NCBI GenBank assembly: GCA_027531565.1 | Contig: JAPZSB010000001.1 | Span: 62,001 to 126,000 of the forward strand | Direction of reading: 5' to 3' | Source: Beijerinckiaceae bacterium | GTDB taxonomy: Bacteria; Pseudomonadota; Alphaproteobacteria; Rhizobiales; Beijerinckiaceae | Length of the DNA stretch: 64,000 bases | In this document: piece by piece, positions 8,955-16,945 of the stretch | Layout: every line of letters starts with the position of its first letter | Numbering within the stretch: the first letter of the stretch is position 1 | Program-made: the position numbers and the translations under genes | The notes under the pieces: model-generated | Seen by the model: the letters and a program-made list of their open reading frames with translations, nothing else | What the model was told of the DNA's origin: nothing | Databases searched by the model: none

Positions 8955-8983
8955 AATATAGGGGTGTTGCGCGCCGAATTGAA
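8955..8983 (-). promoter_or_regulatory. Predicted ssrA promoter
   Basis: On the minus strand TTCAAT (8978-8983) and TATATT (8955-8960) are 17 nt apart, placing the start of transcription near 8948, just upstream of the acceptor half. The -10 is good and the -35 weak. The remaining stretch up to the DUF2853 gene (8984-9142) holds nothing else I can name. Confidence 0.55.
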
Positions 8984-9142
8984 GGGATAAACGCAGAATC
9001 TTCGCGGCTGCGGCATTTCCCTAGGGAATGGTGGATTTTCTCGGAAATCCGGTGGCGTTCGTCGGGGAATCGTGATCCATTTGCCCGTGCAGCCGGGCCT
9101 GCTGGCCGGCTTCCGATGAATGTCGTGTGGGAGGGAACGTGC

Positions 9143-9463
9143 ATGGATCATCTTGCAGACGTGAAGAAATACACCGCCAAGGTGGATGAGGCTGCCGTCA
9201 CCGGCATGGCCAAGACCTATGCGCTCGTGATGAGCAAGCCGGATACGCGCTATGTCGCTTCTTCCGATCCGGAAGAGGTGAAGCGCGTGGTCGAGAATTT
9301 CTGCAAGAAAAAGCTTGGCCGCAAGGAAAGCGATGCAGACCTGACCGCCGTGGTCAAGGCGCAATGCGAGAAGATGAAGGCGGACCGCACGAAGTCGCGC
9401 ATCACCGTCTATTACCTGATCGCGGAGCATTTCAAGCAGCTCTCGATGTTCCACCCGAAGTGA
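9143..9463 (+). CDS. DUF2853 family protein
   Basis: 106 residues, close to the family length. The ATG at 9143 ([19 protein letters not shown]) has a strong GGGAGGGAA SD 7 nt upstream, so I prefer it to the in-frame ATG at 9116. The protein is helical, charged and lacks a signal peptide. DUF2853 has solved structures but no assigned role that I know of. It stands alone, divergent from the tmRNA gene, with its own terminator at 9515-9540. Confidence 0.85.
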   Translation: MDHLADVKKYTAKVDEAAVTGMAKTYALVMSKPDTRYVASSDPEEVKRVVENFCKKKLGRKESDADLTAVVKAQCEKMKADRTKSRITVYYLIAEHFKQLSMFHPK

Positions 9464-9514
9464 CGCCCCGCGGGCATCATCGCCGCGTCCTTCCTGTGGC
9501 GTGACGGGGTGTGG

Positions 9515-9540
9515 ATGGCCGGTTGCGACCGGCCATTTTC
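9515..9540 (+). terminator. Rho-independent terminator after the DUF2853 gene
   Basis: TGGCCGGT (9516-9523) and ACCGGCCA (9528-9535) form a perfect eight-pair stem with a TGCG loop, followed by TTTT. Confidence 0.85.
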
Positions 9541-9584
9541 ATCGCGTGGCGTCGCCTTGTCCGTTGCCAGGCCCGAACCTTGCC

Positions 9585-10379
9585 ATGCAGACCTATCTTG
9601 ATCTGATGCAGCGCGTCCTCGACGAGGGCGTTCCCAAGCAGGACCGGACCGGCACGGGCACGCTGTCGCTGTTCGGGGCGCAGATGCGTTTCGACCTGGC
9701 GGAAGGCTTTCCGCTCGTCACCACCAAGAAGCTGCATCTGAAATCGATCATCCACGAGCTGATCTGGTTTCTGGCCGGCGACACCAACATCAGGTATCTG
9801 AAAGAAAACGGCGTTTCCATCTGGGATGAATGGGCCGACGCCAATGGCGATCTCGGCCCCGTCTATGGTCGCCAATGGCGGAGCTGGGCCAAGCCGGATG
9901 GCGGCGTGGTCGACCAGATCGCGGAACTGCTGGTCGAGATCCGCCGCAATCCGGATTCACGGCGCCTGATCGTCTCGGCCTGGAACCCGGCCGACATTCC
10001 CGACATGGCGCTGGCCCCCTGTCATTGCCTGTTCCAGTTCCATGTGGCGCAGGGGCGGCTTTCCTGCCAGCTCTACCAGCGCTCGGCAGACCTGTTCCTC
10101 GGCGTGCCGTTCAACATTGCCTCCTATGCGCTGCTGACGCATATGATCGCGCAGGTTACGGGGCTGAAGCCGGGTGATTTCGTCCATTCTTTCGGGGACG
10201 TGCATCTCTATTCGAACCATCTCGAACAGGCCCGCCTGCAGCTAACGCGGCAGCCGCGCCCGCTGCCGGTGCTGAAGCTCAACCCTGCCGTGACCGACCT
10301 TTTCGCGTTCCGCTTCGAGGATATCGCCATCGAGGGCTATGACCCGCACCCTGCCATCAAGGCGCCGGTCGCGGTGTGA
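9585..10379 (+). CDS. thyA: Thymidylate synthase
   Basis: 264 residues, the length of the E. coli enzyme. ThyA methylates dUMP to dTMP using 5,10-methylenetetrahydrofolate and releases dihydrofolate. The active-site segment [10 protein letters not shown] puts the catalytic Cys at residue 146; [16 protein letters not shown] near residue 21 and the substrate-binding [16 protein letters not shown] are also present. I used the ATG at 9585 because [12 protein letters not shown] is the conserved family start. The stop overlaps the folA start (TGATG), coupling it to the enzyme that recycles its dihydrofolate product. Confidence 0.98.
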   Translation: MQTYLDLMQRVLDEGVPKQDRTGTGTLSLFGAQMRFDLAEGFPLVTTKKLHLKSIIHELIWFLAGDTNIRYLKENGVSIWDEWADANGDLGPVYGRQWRSWAKPDGGVVDQIAELLVEIRRNPDSRRLIVSAWNPADIPDMALAPCHCLFQFHVAQGRLSCQLYQRSADLFLGVPFNIASYALLTHMIAQVTGLKPGDFVHSFGDVHLYSNHLEQARLQLTRQPRPLPVLKLNPAVTDLFAFRFEDIAIEGYDPHPAIKAPVAV

Positions 10380-10912
10380 TGGCGGATTCTCCTGCTGCCG
10401 GGCCGGAGGCCCGGATCGTCCTTGTGGCGGCCGTTGCGCGGAATGGCGTGATCGGGCGGGACAACCGCCTGCTCTGGCGGCTGAAATCCGACATGAGACA
10501 TTTCCGCGCGCTGACCATGGGCAAGCCGATCCTGATGGGGCGCAAGACCTTCGACTCCATCGGAAAGCCCTTGCCCGGGCGGCACACGATCGTCATCACC
10601 CGGGACCGCGGCTGGACCCATCCGGGCGTTGCCGTGGCCCATGATCCGGAAAGCGGGCTGGCTCTGGCCCGCGCCCTAGCGGTGCAGCACCGGCAGGACG
10701 AGGTGATGATCGGCGGCGGCAGCGAGATCTACCGCCATTTCCTGCCTGTCGCCGACCGGCTCGAGATCACCGAGGTCGATCTTTCGCCCGAGGGCGACGC
10801 GGTTTTTCCGGTGGTGGACCCCCTCGTCTGGCGGGAAGCGAGCCGGCAATCCTTCACCAAGAATGCCGATGACGAGGCAGACTTTCGCTTCCTCACGTAC
10901 CTTCGGCGTTGA
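10379..10912 (+). CDS. folA: Dihydrofolate reductase
   Basis: 177 residues. The enzyme reduces dihydrofolate to tetrahydrofolate with NADPH. Visible family features are IVLVAAVARNGVIGRDNRLLW (substrate and Met20-type loop), KPILMGRKTFDSIGKPLPGR (NADPH binding) and MIGGGSEIYRHFLP near residue 110. The ATG at 10379 shares one base with the thyA stop, which argues for translational coupling. A GTG one codon upstream is a possible alternative. The thyA-folA pair is common in bacteria. Confidence 0.97.
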   Translation: MADSPAAGPEARIVLVAAVARNGVIGRDNRLLWRLKSDMRHFRALTMGKPILMGRKTFDSIGKPLPGRHTIVITRDRGWTHPGVAVAHDPESGLALARALAVQHRQDEVMIGGGSEIYRHFLPVADRLEITEVDLSPEGDAVFPVVDPLVWREASRQSFTKNADDEADFRFLTYLRR

Positions 10913-10978
10913 CCTTCGCGTGTCGAAGACCCAAATGAACACCGTCAAGAACGGGAATGGCCGGAGAGAAAGCGCTTC

Positions 10979-12118
10979 ATGAGTAACGGACCCTGGCAGC
11001 CAAGGGGGCAGGGCCCCCGCAACCCAAACCCATGGGGCTCCGGCCCTTCGGGCGGCGGCGGACGTGAGCCACCGGACCTCGAGGATATCCTCCGGCGGAG
11101 CCAGGACAAGCTGCGGCGCGTGCTGCCGGGCGGTGGCCCGGGCGGCGAAGGCGGCGGCCTGTCGAAGCTGGGTGCTGTCGGCATCGCGTTCCTCGGCCTG
11201 CTGGCCATTGTCGGCTGGATGCTGACGGGCTTCTATACGGTGCGGCCCAACGAAATGGGGATCGAGCGCGTCTTCGGCCGCTTCACCTCGATCACGGCGC
11301 CGGGCCTGAACTGGAACTGGCCCTATCCGATCGGGCGGATCGACAAGCCGACCATCGGCGTCCAGACGATCGAGGTCGGCCTGCGCAGCGGTGCCGGTCC
11401 GCGCGGCGGCGTCCGGGATATCCGCGAGGAAAGCCTGATGCTGACCGGCGACGAGAATATCGTCGATGTCGATTTCTCGGTGCTCTGGCTGGTCGATGCG
11501 CGCCGGCCGCAGGATTTCGTGTTTAACCTGCGCAGCCCGGAAGCCACGGTGAAGGCCGTGGCGGAAAGCGCGATGCGCGAGATCGTCGGCCGGCGCGACA
11601 TCCAGCCGATCCTGACCGGCGCCCGCCTCGAGATCGAGCGCGCGGTGCAGGAACTGATGCAGAAGACGCTGAATGCCTATGGCGCCGGTATCATCGTGCA
11701 GCAGGTGCAGCTGATGAAGGTCGACCCGCCGGCCGAGGTCATCGACGCGTTCCGCGACGTTCAGGCGGCGCGTGCCGACCAGGAGCGCGCGCAGAACGAG
11801 GCGCAGACCTATGCCAACAAGGTCATCCCGGAAGCGCGCGGTGAAGCTTCGCGCATCACCCAGCGGGCCGAGGCCGAACGCGAACGCATGATCGCCGATG
11901 CCCGAGGCGAGGCGGCGCGCTTCATCTCGATCCTCGACGAATACAAGAAGGCGCCGGAAGTTACCCGCCAGCGCCTCTATCTCGAATCCATCGAACGGAT
12001 CTATGGCGGCATGGACAAGATCATCATCGACCAGGGCAAGCAGCAGAACGGCGTCGTGCCGCTCCTGCCGCTCAACGACCTGATGCGCCGCGGCGCCAAC
12101 GGGCAGGAGAAGCGCTGA
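10979..12118 (+). CDS. hflK: FtsH protease modulator HflK
   Basis: 379 residues. HflK and HflC form a membrane-anchored SPFH ring that surrounds and modulates the AAA protease FtsH. A Gly/Pro-rich cytoplasmic tail (about residues 1-60) is followed by one membrane helix (64-85) and a band-7/SPFH domain beginning FYTVRPNEMGIERVFGRF. A long charged helix (about residues 255-330, AQNEAQTYANKVIPEARGEA) matches the family. The stop overlaps the hflC start (TGATG). It lies 66 nt after folA. Confidence 0.97.
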   Translation: MSNGPWQPRGQGPRNPNPWGSGPSGGGGREPPDLEDILRRSQDKLRRVLPGGGPGGEGGGLSKLGAVGIAFLGLLAIVGWMLTGFYTVRPNEMGIERVFGRFTSITAPGLNWNWPYPIGRIDKPTIGVQTIEVGLRSGAGPRGGVRDIREESLMLTGDENIVDVDFSVLWLVDARRPQDFVFNLRSPEATVKAVAESAMREIVGRRDIQPILTGARLEIERAVQELMQKTLNAYGAGIIVQQVQLMKVDPPAEVIDAFRDVQAARADQERAQNEAQTYANKVIPEARGEASRITQRAEAERERMIADARGEAARFISILDEYKKAPEVTRQRLYLESIERIYGGMDKIIIDQGKQQNGVVPLLPLNDLMRRGANGQEKR

Positions 12119-12993
12119 TGATCCGCTCCGCTCTCGCCTTCATCCTGGCCGGCCTCGTCGTGGTCGGCGGTTCGGCGCTCTTCGTCGTGGACCAGACCGA
12201 GCAGGTGATCGTCACCCAGTTCGGCCAGCCGCGGCGCGTCATCACCACGCCGGGCCTCAATGTGAAGATGCCGTTCATCCAGAACGTCATCTCGATGGAC
12301 CGGCGCATCCTCGATCTCGAGACGCCGTCGGTCGAAGCCATCACCTCCGACCAGAAGCGACTCGTCGTCGATACTTTCGCGCGCTATCGGATCGAGAACC
12401 CGCTGCGCTTCTTCCAGGCGACCGGCGGCTCGATGCTCCGGGGCAACCAGCAGCTGGGCACGTTCATGGACGCGGCCCTGCGGCGCGTGCTCGGTGAATC
12501 GACGTTCCAGCTCGTCGTGAAGGATGACCGCCAGGGGCTGATCACGCGGATCCGCGACCAGGTCAATGTCGAGGCGCAGGCGCTCGGCGTGGCCATCGTC
12601 GATATCCGGATCCGGCGTGCCGACCTGCCGGAGCAGAACAGCCAGGCGGTGTTCCGCCGGATGCAGACCGAGCGTCAGCGCGAGGCTGCCGAACTGCGCG
12701 CGCAGGGTACGGAAATCTCCGACCGCATCCGCGCGCAGGCTGACCGCACGGTCACCGTGACGAAGGCCGAGGCGGACCGTCTGGCCCGCGAAGCCCTCGG
12801 CAAGGGCGAAGCGGAGCGGACCCGGCTTCTCGCCGATTCCTACAATCGCGATGCGGAGTTCTTCGCCTTCTACCGGTCGATGCAGGCCTACGAAACCGGC
12901 CTCAAATCGGGCGATACGCGGCTGGTGATCACGCCGGAGAGCGAATTCTTCAAGTATCTCAACAACCCGGCCGGCGCAGGCCGGGACAAGTGA
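12118..12993 (+). CDS. hflC: FtsH protease modulator HflC
   Basis: 291 residues. An N-terminal membrane helix (about residues 5-22) leads into an SPFH domain: SALFVVDQTEQVIVTQFGQPRRV, then PGLNVKMPFIQNVISMDRRIL. The C-terminal helix ending in a Phe/Tyr-rich EFFAFYRSMQAYE is typical of HflC. It is translationally coupled to hflK and followed by a hairpin at 13001-13028. Confidence 0.97.
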   Translation: MIRSALAFILAGLVVVGGSALFVVDQTEQVIVTQFGQPRRVITTPGLNVKMPFIQNVISMDRRILDLETPSVEAITSDQKRLVVDTFARYRIENPLRFFQATGGSMLRGNQQLGTFMDAALRRVLGESTFQLVVKDDRQGLITRIRDQVNVEAQALGVAIVDIRIRRADLPEQNSQAVFRRMQTERQREAAELRAQGTEISDRIRAQADRTVTVTKAEADRLAREALGKGEAERTRLLADSYNRDAEFFAFYRSMQAYETGLKSGDTRLVITPESEFFKYLNNPAGAGRDK

Positions 12994-13000
12994 ACCAACG

Positions 13001-13028
13001 GGCCGGCGCCACACGCGCCGGCCTTCTT
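13001..13028 (+). terminator. Probable terminator after hflC
   Basis: GGCCGGCGC (13001-13009) and GCGCCGGCC (13015-13023) form a perfect nine-pair stem, followed by the T-rich TTCTT. The T-run is imperfect, so termination may be partial and read into the DUF2065 gene. A second small palindrome, TTGATCC/GGATCAA, lies at 13043-13060. Confidence 0.6.
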
Positions 13029-13133
13029 CGTGAAACTTGCCGTTGATCCCGAGGGATCAAGCAGAAGCGAGGCACGCATGGGAGCAGGTCCTGAGCGGGG
13101 GTGCATTGCCTCCGGGCCGCATGGTGTGAGACG

Positions 13134-13340
13134 ATGAGCGAGTTTCTCACCGCGTTGGCCCTGATGTTCGCGATCGAGGGATTGAGCTTCGCGGCGTTTC
13201 CGGCCGCGATGCGGAAGGCCCTTCGGGATGCCTCGGAGATGCCGGAGCGCCTGCTCCGCATTCTCGGATTTGCCGCGGCGGGCCTCGGTGTGTTCCTTGT
13301 CTGGGCCAGCAAGGGATTTCCGGCGTTCAACCTGTTGTGA
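13134..13340 (+). CDS. DUF2065 family membrane protein
   Basis: 68 residues with two hydrophobic helices (about residues 4-22 and 44-60) separated by a charged loop (MRKALRDASEMPERLLR). This is the YjeT/DUF2065 pattern, and its place directly after hflC is the usual context of this family. I start at MSEFLTALALMFAIEGL (ATG 13134), which matches the family start. Function unknown, possibly accessory to HflKC or the envelope. Confidence 0.85.
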   Translation: MSEFLTALALMFAIEGLSFAAFPAAMRKALRDASEMPERLLRILGFAAAGLGVFLVWASKGFPAFNLL

Positions 13341-13439
13341 TCGCAGAAAAAAGTGATGATTGTGTCGCGTTTGTGCCGCAATTGAACCTTTTGAAATGAG
13401 CCGTCGCGGGCGGCGACGGCATGGAGATGAACGAGGGTC

Positions 13440-14978
13440 ATGATGTCGATGGAAACCATCCCGGCGAGCACCGGGTTCACGACGGATCTGGCAGCCCGGC
13501 CGGGTGCCGGCCTGATGCCGCGCCTGCGTCGCGCGGCGGGGGCGGCCGCCCTGGCCGTGGTCGTTCTGCTGCCGAATGTCGCCGCCGTGCAGGCGCGCGG
13601 CCCGGAGCAGATTGCCGACACGGCCGAGCGCGTCATGGACGCGGTGGTCAATATCAAGGCGAACCAGCGCCAGGCGCAGCGTTCGGTGCCGATGCCGCAG
13701 ATGCCGCCGGGTTCGCCCTTCGAGGATCTGTTCAATGACTTCTTCAACCGGCGCGGGCCGGGCGGCGGTCCGGGAGCACCGGGGCCGCAGCCGAACCAGC
13801 GCGCCTCGTCGCTCGGCTCCGGCTTCGTGATCGATGCCGCCGGCACGGTCGTGACGAACAACCATGTGATTGCCGAGGCCAACGAGATCACCGTCGTGTT
13901 CAATGACGGCACCGAACTCAAGGCCGAGGTTGTCGGCAAGGATGCCAAGACCGATATCGCGGTGCTGAAGGTCAAGTCCGACAAGCCGCTGAAATTCGTC
14001 AAGTTCGGCGACAGCGAGAAGCTGCGGATCGGCGAGTGGGTGATCGCCATCGGCAATCCGTTCGGCTTCGGCGGCTCGGTTTCGGCGGGGATCGTCTCGG
14101 CCAAGCAGCGCAACATCCGGTCCGGGCCGTATGACAGCTTCATCCAGACCGATGCGGCCATCAACAAGGGCAATTCGGGCGGCCCGCTGTTCAACCTCGA
14201 CGGCGATGTCGTGGGCATCAACACGGCGATCATCTCCCCGTCGGGCGGTTCGATCGGCATCGGCTTCTCGGTGCCGGCCTCGATCGCCGTGCCGGTGATC
14301 GAACAGCTGAAGGAATTCGGCGAGACCCGCCGCGGCTGGCTCGGCGTTGCCATCCAGGACGTGGATGACGATACGGCCGATGCGCTCAAGCTGGGCCGTG
14401 CGCGCGGCGCGATGGTGATCAATGTCGACGAGAAGGGCCCGGCCAAGACCGCCGGTCTCGAGCGCGAGGACGTGATCATCCGCTTCGACGGCAAGGATAT
14501 CCGGCGGTCGAACGACCTGCCGCGCATCGTCGCGCAGACGCCGATCGGCAAGGAAGTCGACGTCACGGTGTGGCGCGGCGGCAAGGAAGTGGCGAAACGC
14601 GTCACGCTCGGTCGCCTCGATGAATCGCCGCAGCAGGCGTCGGTCCAGCAGCGCGAGCCGCAGAATGCCCCGGCCAATGCATCGGTCCTCGGGCTGGATG
14701 TGACGCCGGTCACGGCGGAACTGCGCCGGCGCTACAACATCAAGGACGGCGTGGATGGCGTGGTTGTCACCCGGGTCGACCCGAATTCCGTGGCGGCCGA
14801 ACGCCGGATCTCGGTCGGTGACGTGATCGTCGAGGTGCAGCGTGAATCGGTGCGCAGCGCCGCGGATATCCGCAAGCGGCTCGATACGCTGAAAGGCCAG
14901 GGCCAGCGCCGCGCGCTGTTCTACGTGGCCACCGGCCCGGAAGGCACGCTGCGCTACGTGACGCTGCCGATCAACTGA
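13440..14978 (+). CDS. degP: Do/DegP-type periplasmic serine protease
   Basis: 512 residues. HtrA/Deg proteases degrade or refold damaged envelope proteins. After a hydrophobic export signal (about residues 32-52) comes a trypsin-like domain with catalytic His142 (TNNHVIAEA), Asp172 (KTDIAVLKV) and Ser246 (NKGNSGGPLFN). Two PDZ domains follow (about 285-385 and 405-500). The Pro/Gly-rich LA loop is at about 85-120. GAGGGTC precedes the ATG; an ATG one codon downstream is also possible. The position after hflKC fits an envelope quality-control cluster. DegP versus DegQ/MucD naming cannot be settled by eye. A terminator follows at 15002-15035. Confidence 0.93.
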   Translation: MMSMETIPASTGFTTDLAARPGAGLMPRLRRAAGAAALAVVVLLPNVAAVQARGPEQIADTAERVMDAVVNIKANQRQAQRSVPMPQMPPGSPFEDLFNDFFNRRGPGGGPGAPGPQPNQRASSLGSGFVIDAAGTVVTNNHVIAEANEITVVFNDGTELKAEVVGKDAKTDIAVLKVKSDKPLKFVKFGDSEKLRIGEWVIAIGNPFGFGGSVSAGIVSAKQRNIRSGPYDSFIQTDAAINKGNSGGPLFNLDGDVVGINTAIISPSGGSIGIGFSVPASIAVPVIEQLKEFGETRRGWLGVAIQDVDDDTADALKLGRARGAMVINVDEKGPAKTAGLEREDVIIRFDGKDIRRSNDLPRIVAQTPIGKEVDVTVWRGGKEVAKRVTLGRLDESPQQASVQQREPQNAPANASVLGLDVTPVTAELRRRYNIKDGVDGVVVTRVDPNSVAAERRISVGDVIVEVQRESVRSAADIRKRLDTLKGQGQRRALFYVATGPEGTLRYVTLPIN

Positions 14979-15001
14979 GGCTCGTTCTTCAGGCAAAAAC
15001 G

Positions 15002-15035
15002 AGGGCATCCGGCCGCAAGCCGGGTGCCCTTTTTC
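15002..15035 (+). terminator. Rho-independent terminator after the Deg protease gene
   Basis: AGGGCATCCGGC (15002-15013) pairs with GCCGGGTGCCCT (15019-15030) over twelve positions with one G-U pair, loop CGCAA, followed by TTTTT. It lies between convergent degP and serB. Confidence 0.85.
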
Positions 15036-15052
15036 ATGGGCGCAAACGCGCC

Positions 15053-15958
15053 TCAGCGCAGGATGTCTTCCTCGCGGTAGCCCTGGAAGAACAGCAGGGC
15101 CGAGAGGTCGCCATGGTCGATCCGGGCATGGGCTGCCTCGGCCACGACCGGCTTGGCACGGAAAGCCACGCCCAGACCCGCTTCCGCGAGCATGGCGAGA
15201 TCATTGGCGCCGTCGCCCACGGCGAGCGAGGCGTCCGGTGAGAGCGAGAAACGGGTGCGCAGTTCCTCGAGGGTCTGGCGCTTGGCCTCCTTGCCAAGGA
15301 TCGGCTCCGCCACCGTTCCGGCGAAGTGGCAGCCCTCCATGTCCAGCGTGTTCGAACGGTGCATGTGGAAGCCGATCTTCTGCGAGATCGGACCGGTGAA
15401 GACCGTGAAGCCACCGGAGACAAGCGCGGTATAGGCGCCGTGATGCCGCATCGTCGTCACCAGTTCCCGCCCGCCCGGCGTGAGGGTGATCCGCTCGTTG
15501 ATCAATGTCTCGACGATCGTCACCGGCAGGCCCTTGAGCAGGGCGACGCGCTCGCGCAGCGCCGGTTCGAAGGCGACCTCGCCCCGCATGGCCCGCTCGG
15601 TGATCGCGCTGACATGGGCCTTGAGCCCGGCGGCATCCGCGAGTTCATCGATGCATTCCTGGCCGATCATGGTCGAATCCATGTCGGCGAGGAAGAGCCG
15701 TTTGCGGCGGCCCGCGCCCGGCTGGACCACCAGATCGACCGGCAGGGCACCCATCGCTTCGCGCAGGGCGCTGGTCCAGCGCGCCGGATCTTCCGCAGTG
15801 GTGAAGTGGAAATCCGCGGCATGGCCGGTCGACAGGACGGCGACTTCCGCCGGCGGCAGGACCGACCGGGCCCGCGCGATCGCCGCCATGTCGAGGCATC
15901 GCTGCTCCGGGGCGCTCACCAGGGTGGCCACGAGAGCGCGCGACGTGGAGTGGGGCAT
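15053..15958 (-). CDS. serB: Phosphoserine phosphatase
   Basis: 301 residues. SerB performs the last step of L-serine synthesis, hydrolysing O-phosphoserine. The HAD-family nucleophile motif is FLADMDSTMIGQE (Asp92 nucleophile, Asp94 acid/base); LVSGGFTVFTGPI is motif II, a conserved Lys lies in GKEAKRQTLEE, and VGDGANDLAML is the metal-binding motif. The N-terminal about 80 residues form the regulatory-like domain seen in longer SerB proteins. It is divergent from miaA with a 66-nt gap. Confidence 0.96.
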   Translation of the reverse strand: MPHSTSRALVATLVSAPEQRCLDMAAIARARSVLPPAEVAVLSTGHAADFHFTTAEDPARWTSALREAMGALPVDLVVQPGAGRRKRLFLADMDSTMIGQECIDELADAAGLKAHVSAITERAMRGEVAFEPALRERVALLKGLPVTIVETLINERITLTPGGRELVTTMRHHGAYTALVSGGFTVFTGPISQKIGFHMHRSNTLDMEGCHFAGTVAEPILGKEAKRQTLEELRTRFSLSPDASLAVGDGANDLAMLAEAGLGVAFRAKPVVAEAAHARIDHGDLSALLFFQGYREEDILR

Positions 15959-16024
15959 GGGCTCGCCTTCTCAGCAGCAAGAGGTTAGGAACCGGCGGTA
16001 TCGACCTCGTCGGGAAATGGCAAG

Positions 16025-16930
16025 ATGTCCTTCGCCACTTTGATTGCCGGGCCCACGGCCAGCGGAAAATCCGCGCTGGCCCTTACCCTTGCCGGGCTGC
16101 AGGGCGGCGTGGTCGTGAATGCCGATTCCATGCAGGTCTATGCCGATCTCGCGGTGCTCTCCGCCCGCCCGACGGCGGAAGAGACCGCGCGTGTTTCCCA
16201 TGCGCTTTACGGGTTCGTGCCCGCCGGCGAGGAATTCTCGGTCGGGCGCTATCTCGAGGCGATAGCCCCGCTCGTGGCCGAAGCGCGGGCGGGCGGCGCG
16301 CCGCTGGTGATCGTCGGCGGGACCGGGCTCTATTTCCGGGCGCTGGTCGAGGGGCTGGTGCCGACGCCGGAAGTCCCACCGGTGATCCGCGCGGAATGGC
16401 GGGCCCGGGCCGAAGCCGGGCACGATCTTCATGCCGAACTCGCCCGCCGCGATCCGGTCCGGGCCGGGCAGTTGCACCCGGCGGACACGCCGCGCCTGCT
16501 GCGCGCCATCGAGCTGCATGCCGCGACGGGTACGCCCTATTCGCAATGGCTGGCGGAAAATCCCGGCAGGCCGCTCCTCGCGGCCGGCGAATGGCGTGGC
16601 CTTTTTCTCGATCCGCCACGCGGGCCCCTCCATGCGGCGATCGACGGGCGCTTCCATGCGATGATCGCGGCCGGCGCCCTCGACGAGGTCCGGCGGCTGG
16701 TTGACCGGCAACCGGCGCTGCCACGCAATCTCGGCATCATGAAAGCCCATGGCGTGCCCCATCTGGCGGACCATCTCGCCGGGCAGATCGATCTCGAGAC
16801 GGCAATCGCCCGTGGCCAGGCCGATACGCGGGCCTATGCCCGCCGGCAGGTCATCTTCGCCCGGCGCTACCTGACCCCGCCCGCCTGGAAATGGTTCGGG
16901 CATCCGGATGAAGCCCTCGCGGCCGGCTGA
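16025..16930 (+). CDS. miaA: tRNA dimethylallyltransferase
   Basis: 301 residues. MiaA adds a dimethylallyl group to N6 of A37 in tRNAs that read UNN codons. The P-loop GPTASGKS is at residues 9-16, followed by NADSMQVYADLAVLSARP (dimethylallyl-PP site) and VIVGGTGLYFRALVEGL. The C terminus RRQVIFARRYLTPPAWKWF contains the expected tRNA-binding segment. Length and order fit the family. It ends 15 nt from the convergent diguanylate cyclase gene. Confidence 0.97.
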   Translation: MSFATLIAGPTASGKSALALTLAGLQGGVVVNADSMQVYADLAVLSARPTAEETARVSHALYGFVPAGEEFSVGRYLEAIAPLVAEARAGGAPLVIVGGTGLYFRALVEGLVPTPEVPPVIRAEWRARAEAGHDLHAELARRDPVRAGQLHPADTPRLLRAIELHAATGTPYSQWLAENPGRPLLAAGEWRGLFLDPPRGPLHAAIDGRFHAMIAAGALDEVRRLVDRQPALPRNLGIMKAHGVPHLADHLAGQIDLETAIARGQADTRAYARRQVIFARRYLTPPAWKWFGHPDEALAAG

Positions 16931-16945
16931 TCGGCGTCCAGCGCG

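Noticed and set aside
12888-15008. A 706-codon minus-strand frame opposite degP
   Set aside because: The plus strand encodes a clear HtrA protease with its full catalytic triad; the antisense frame has no family features.
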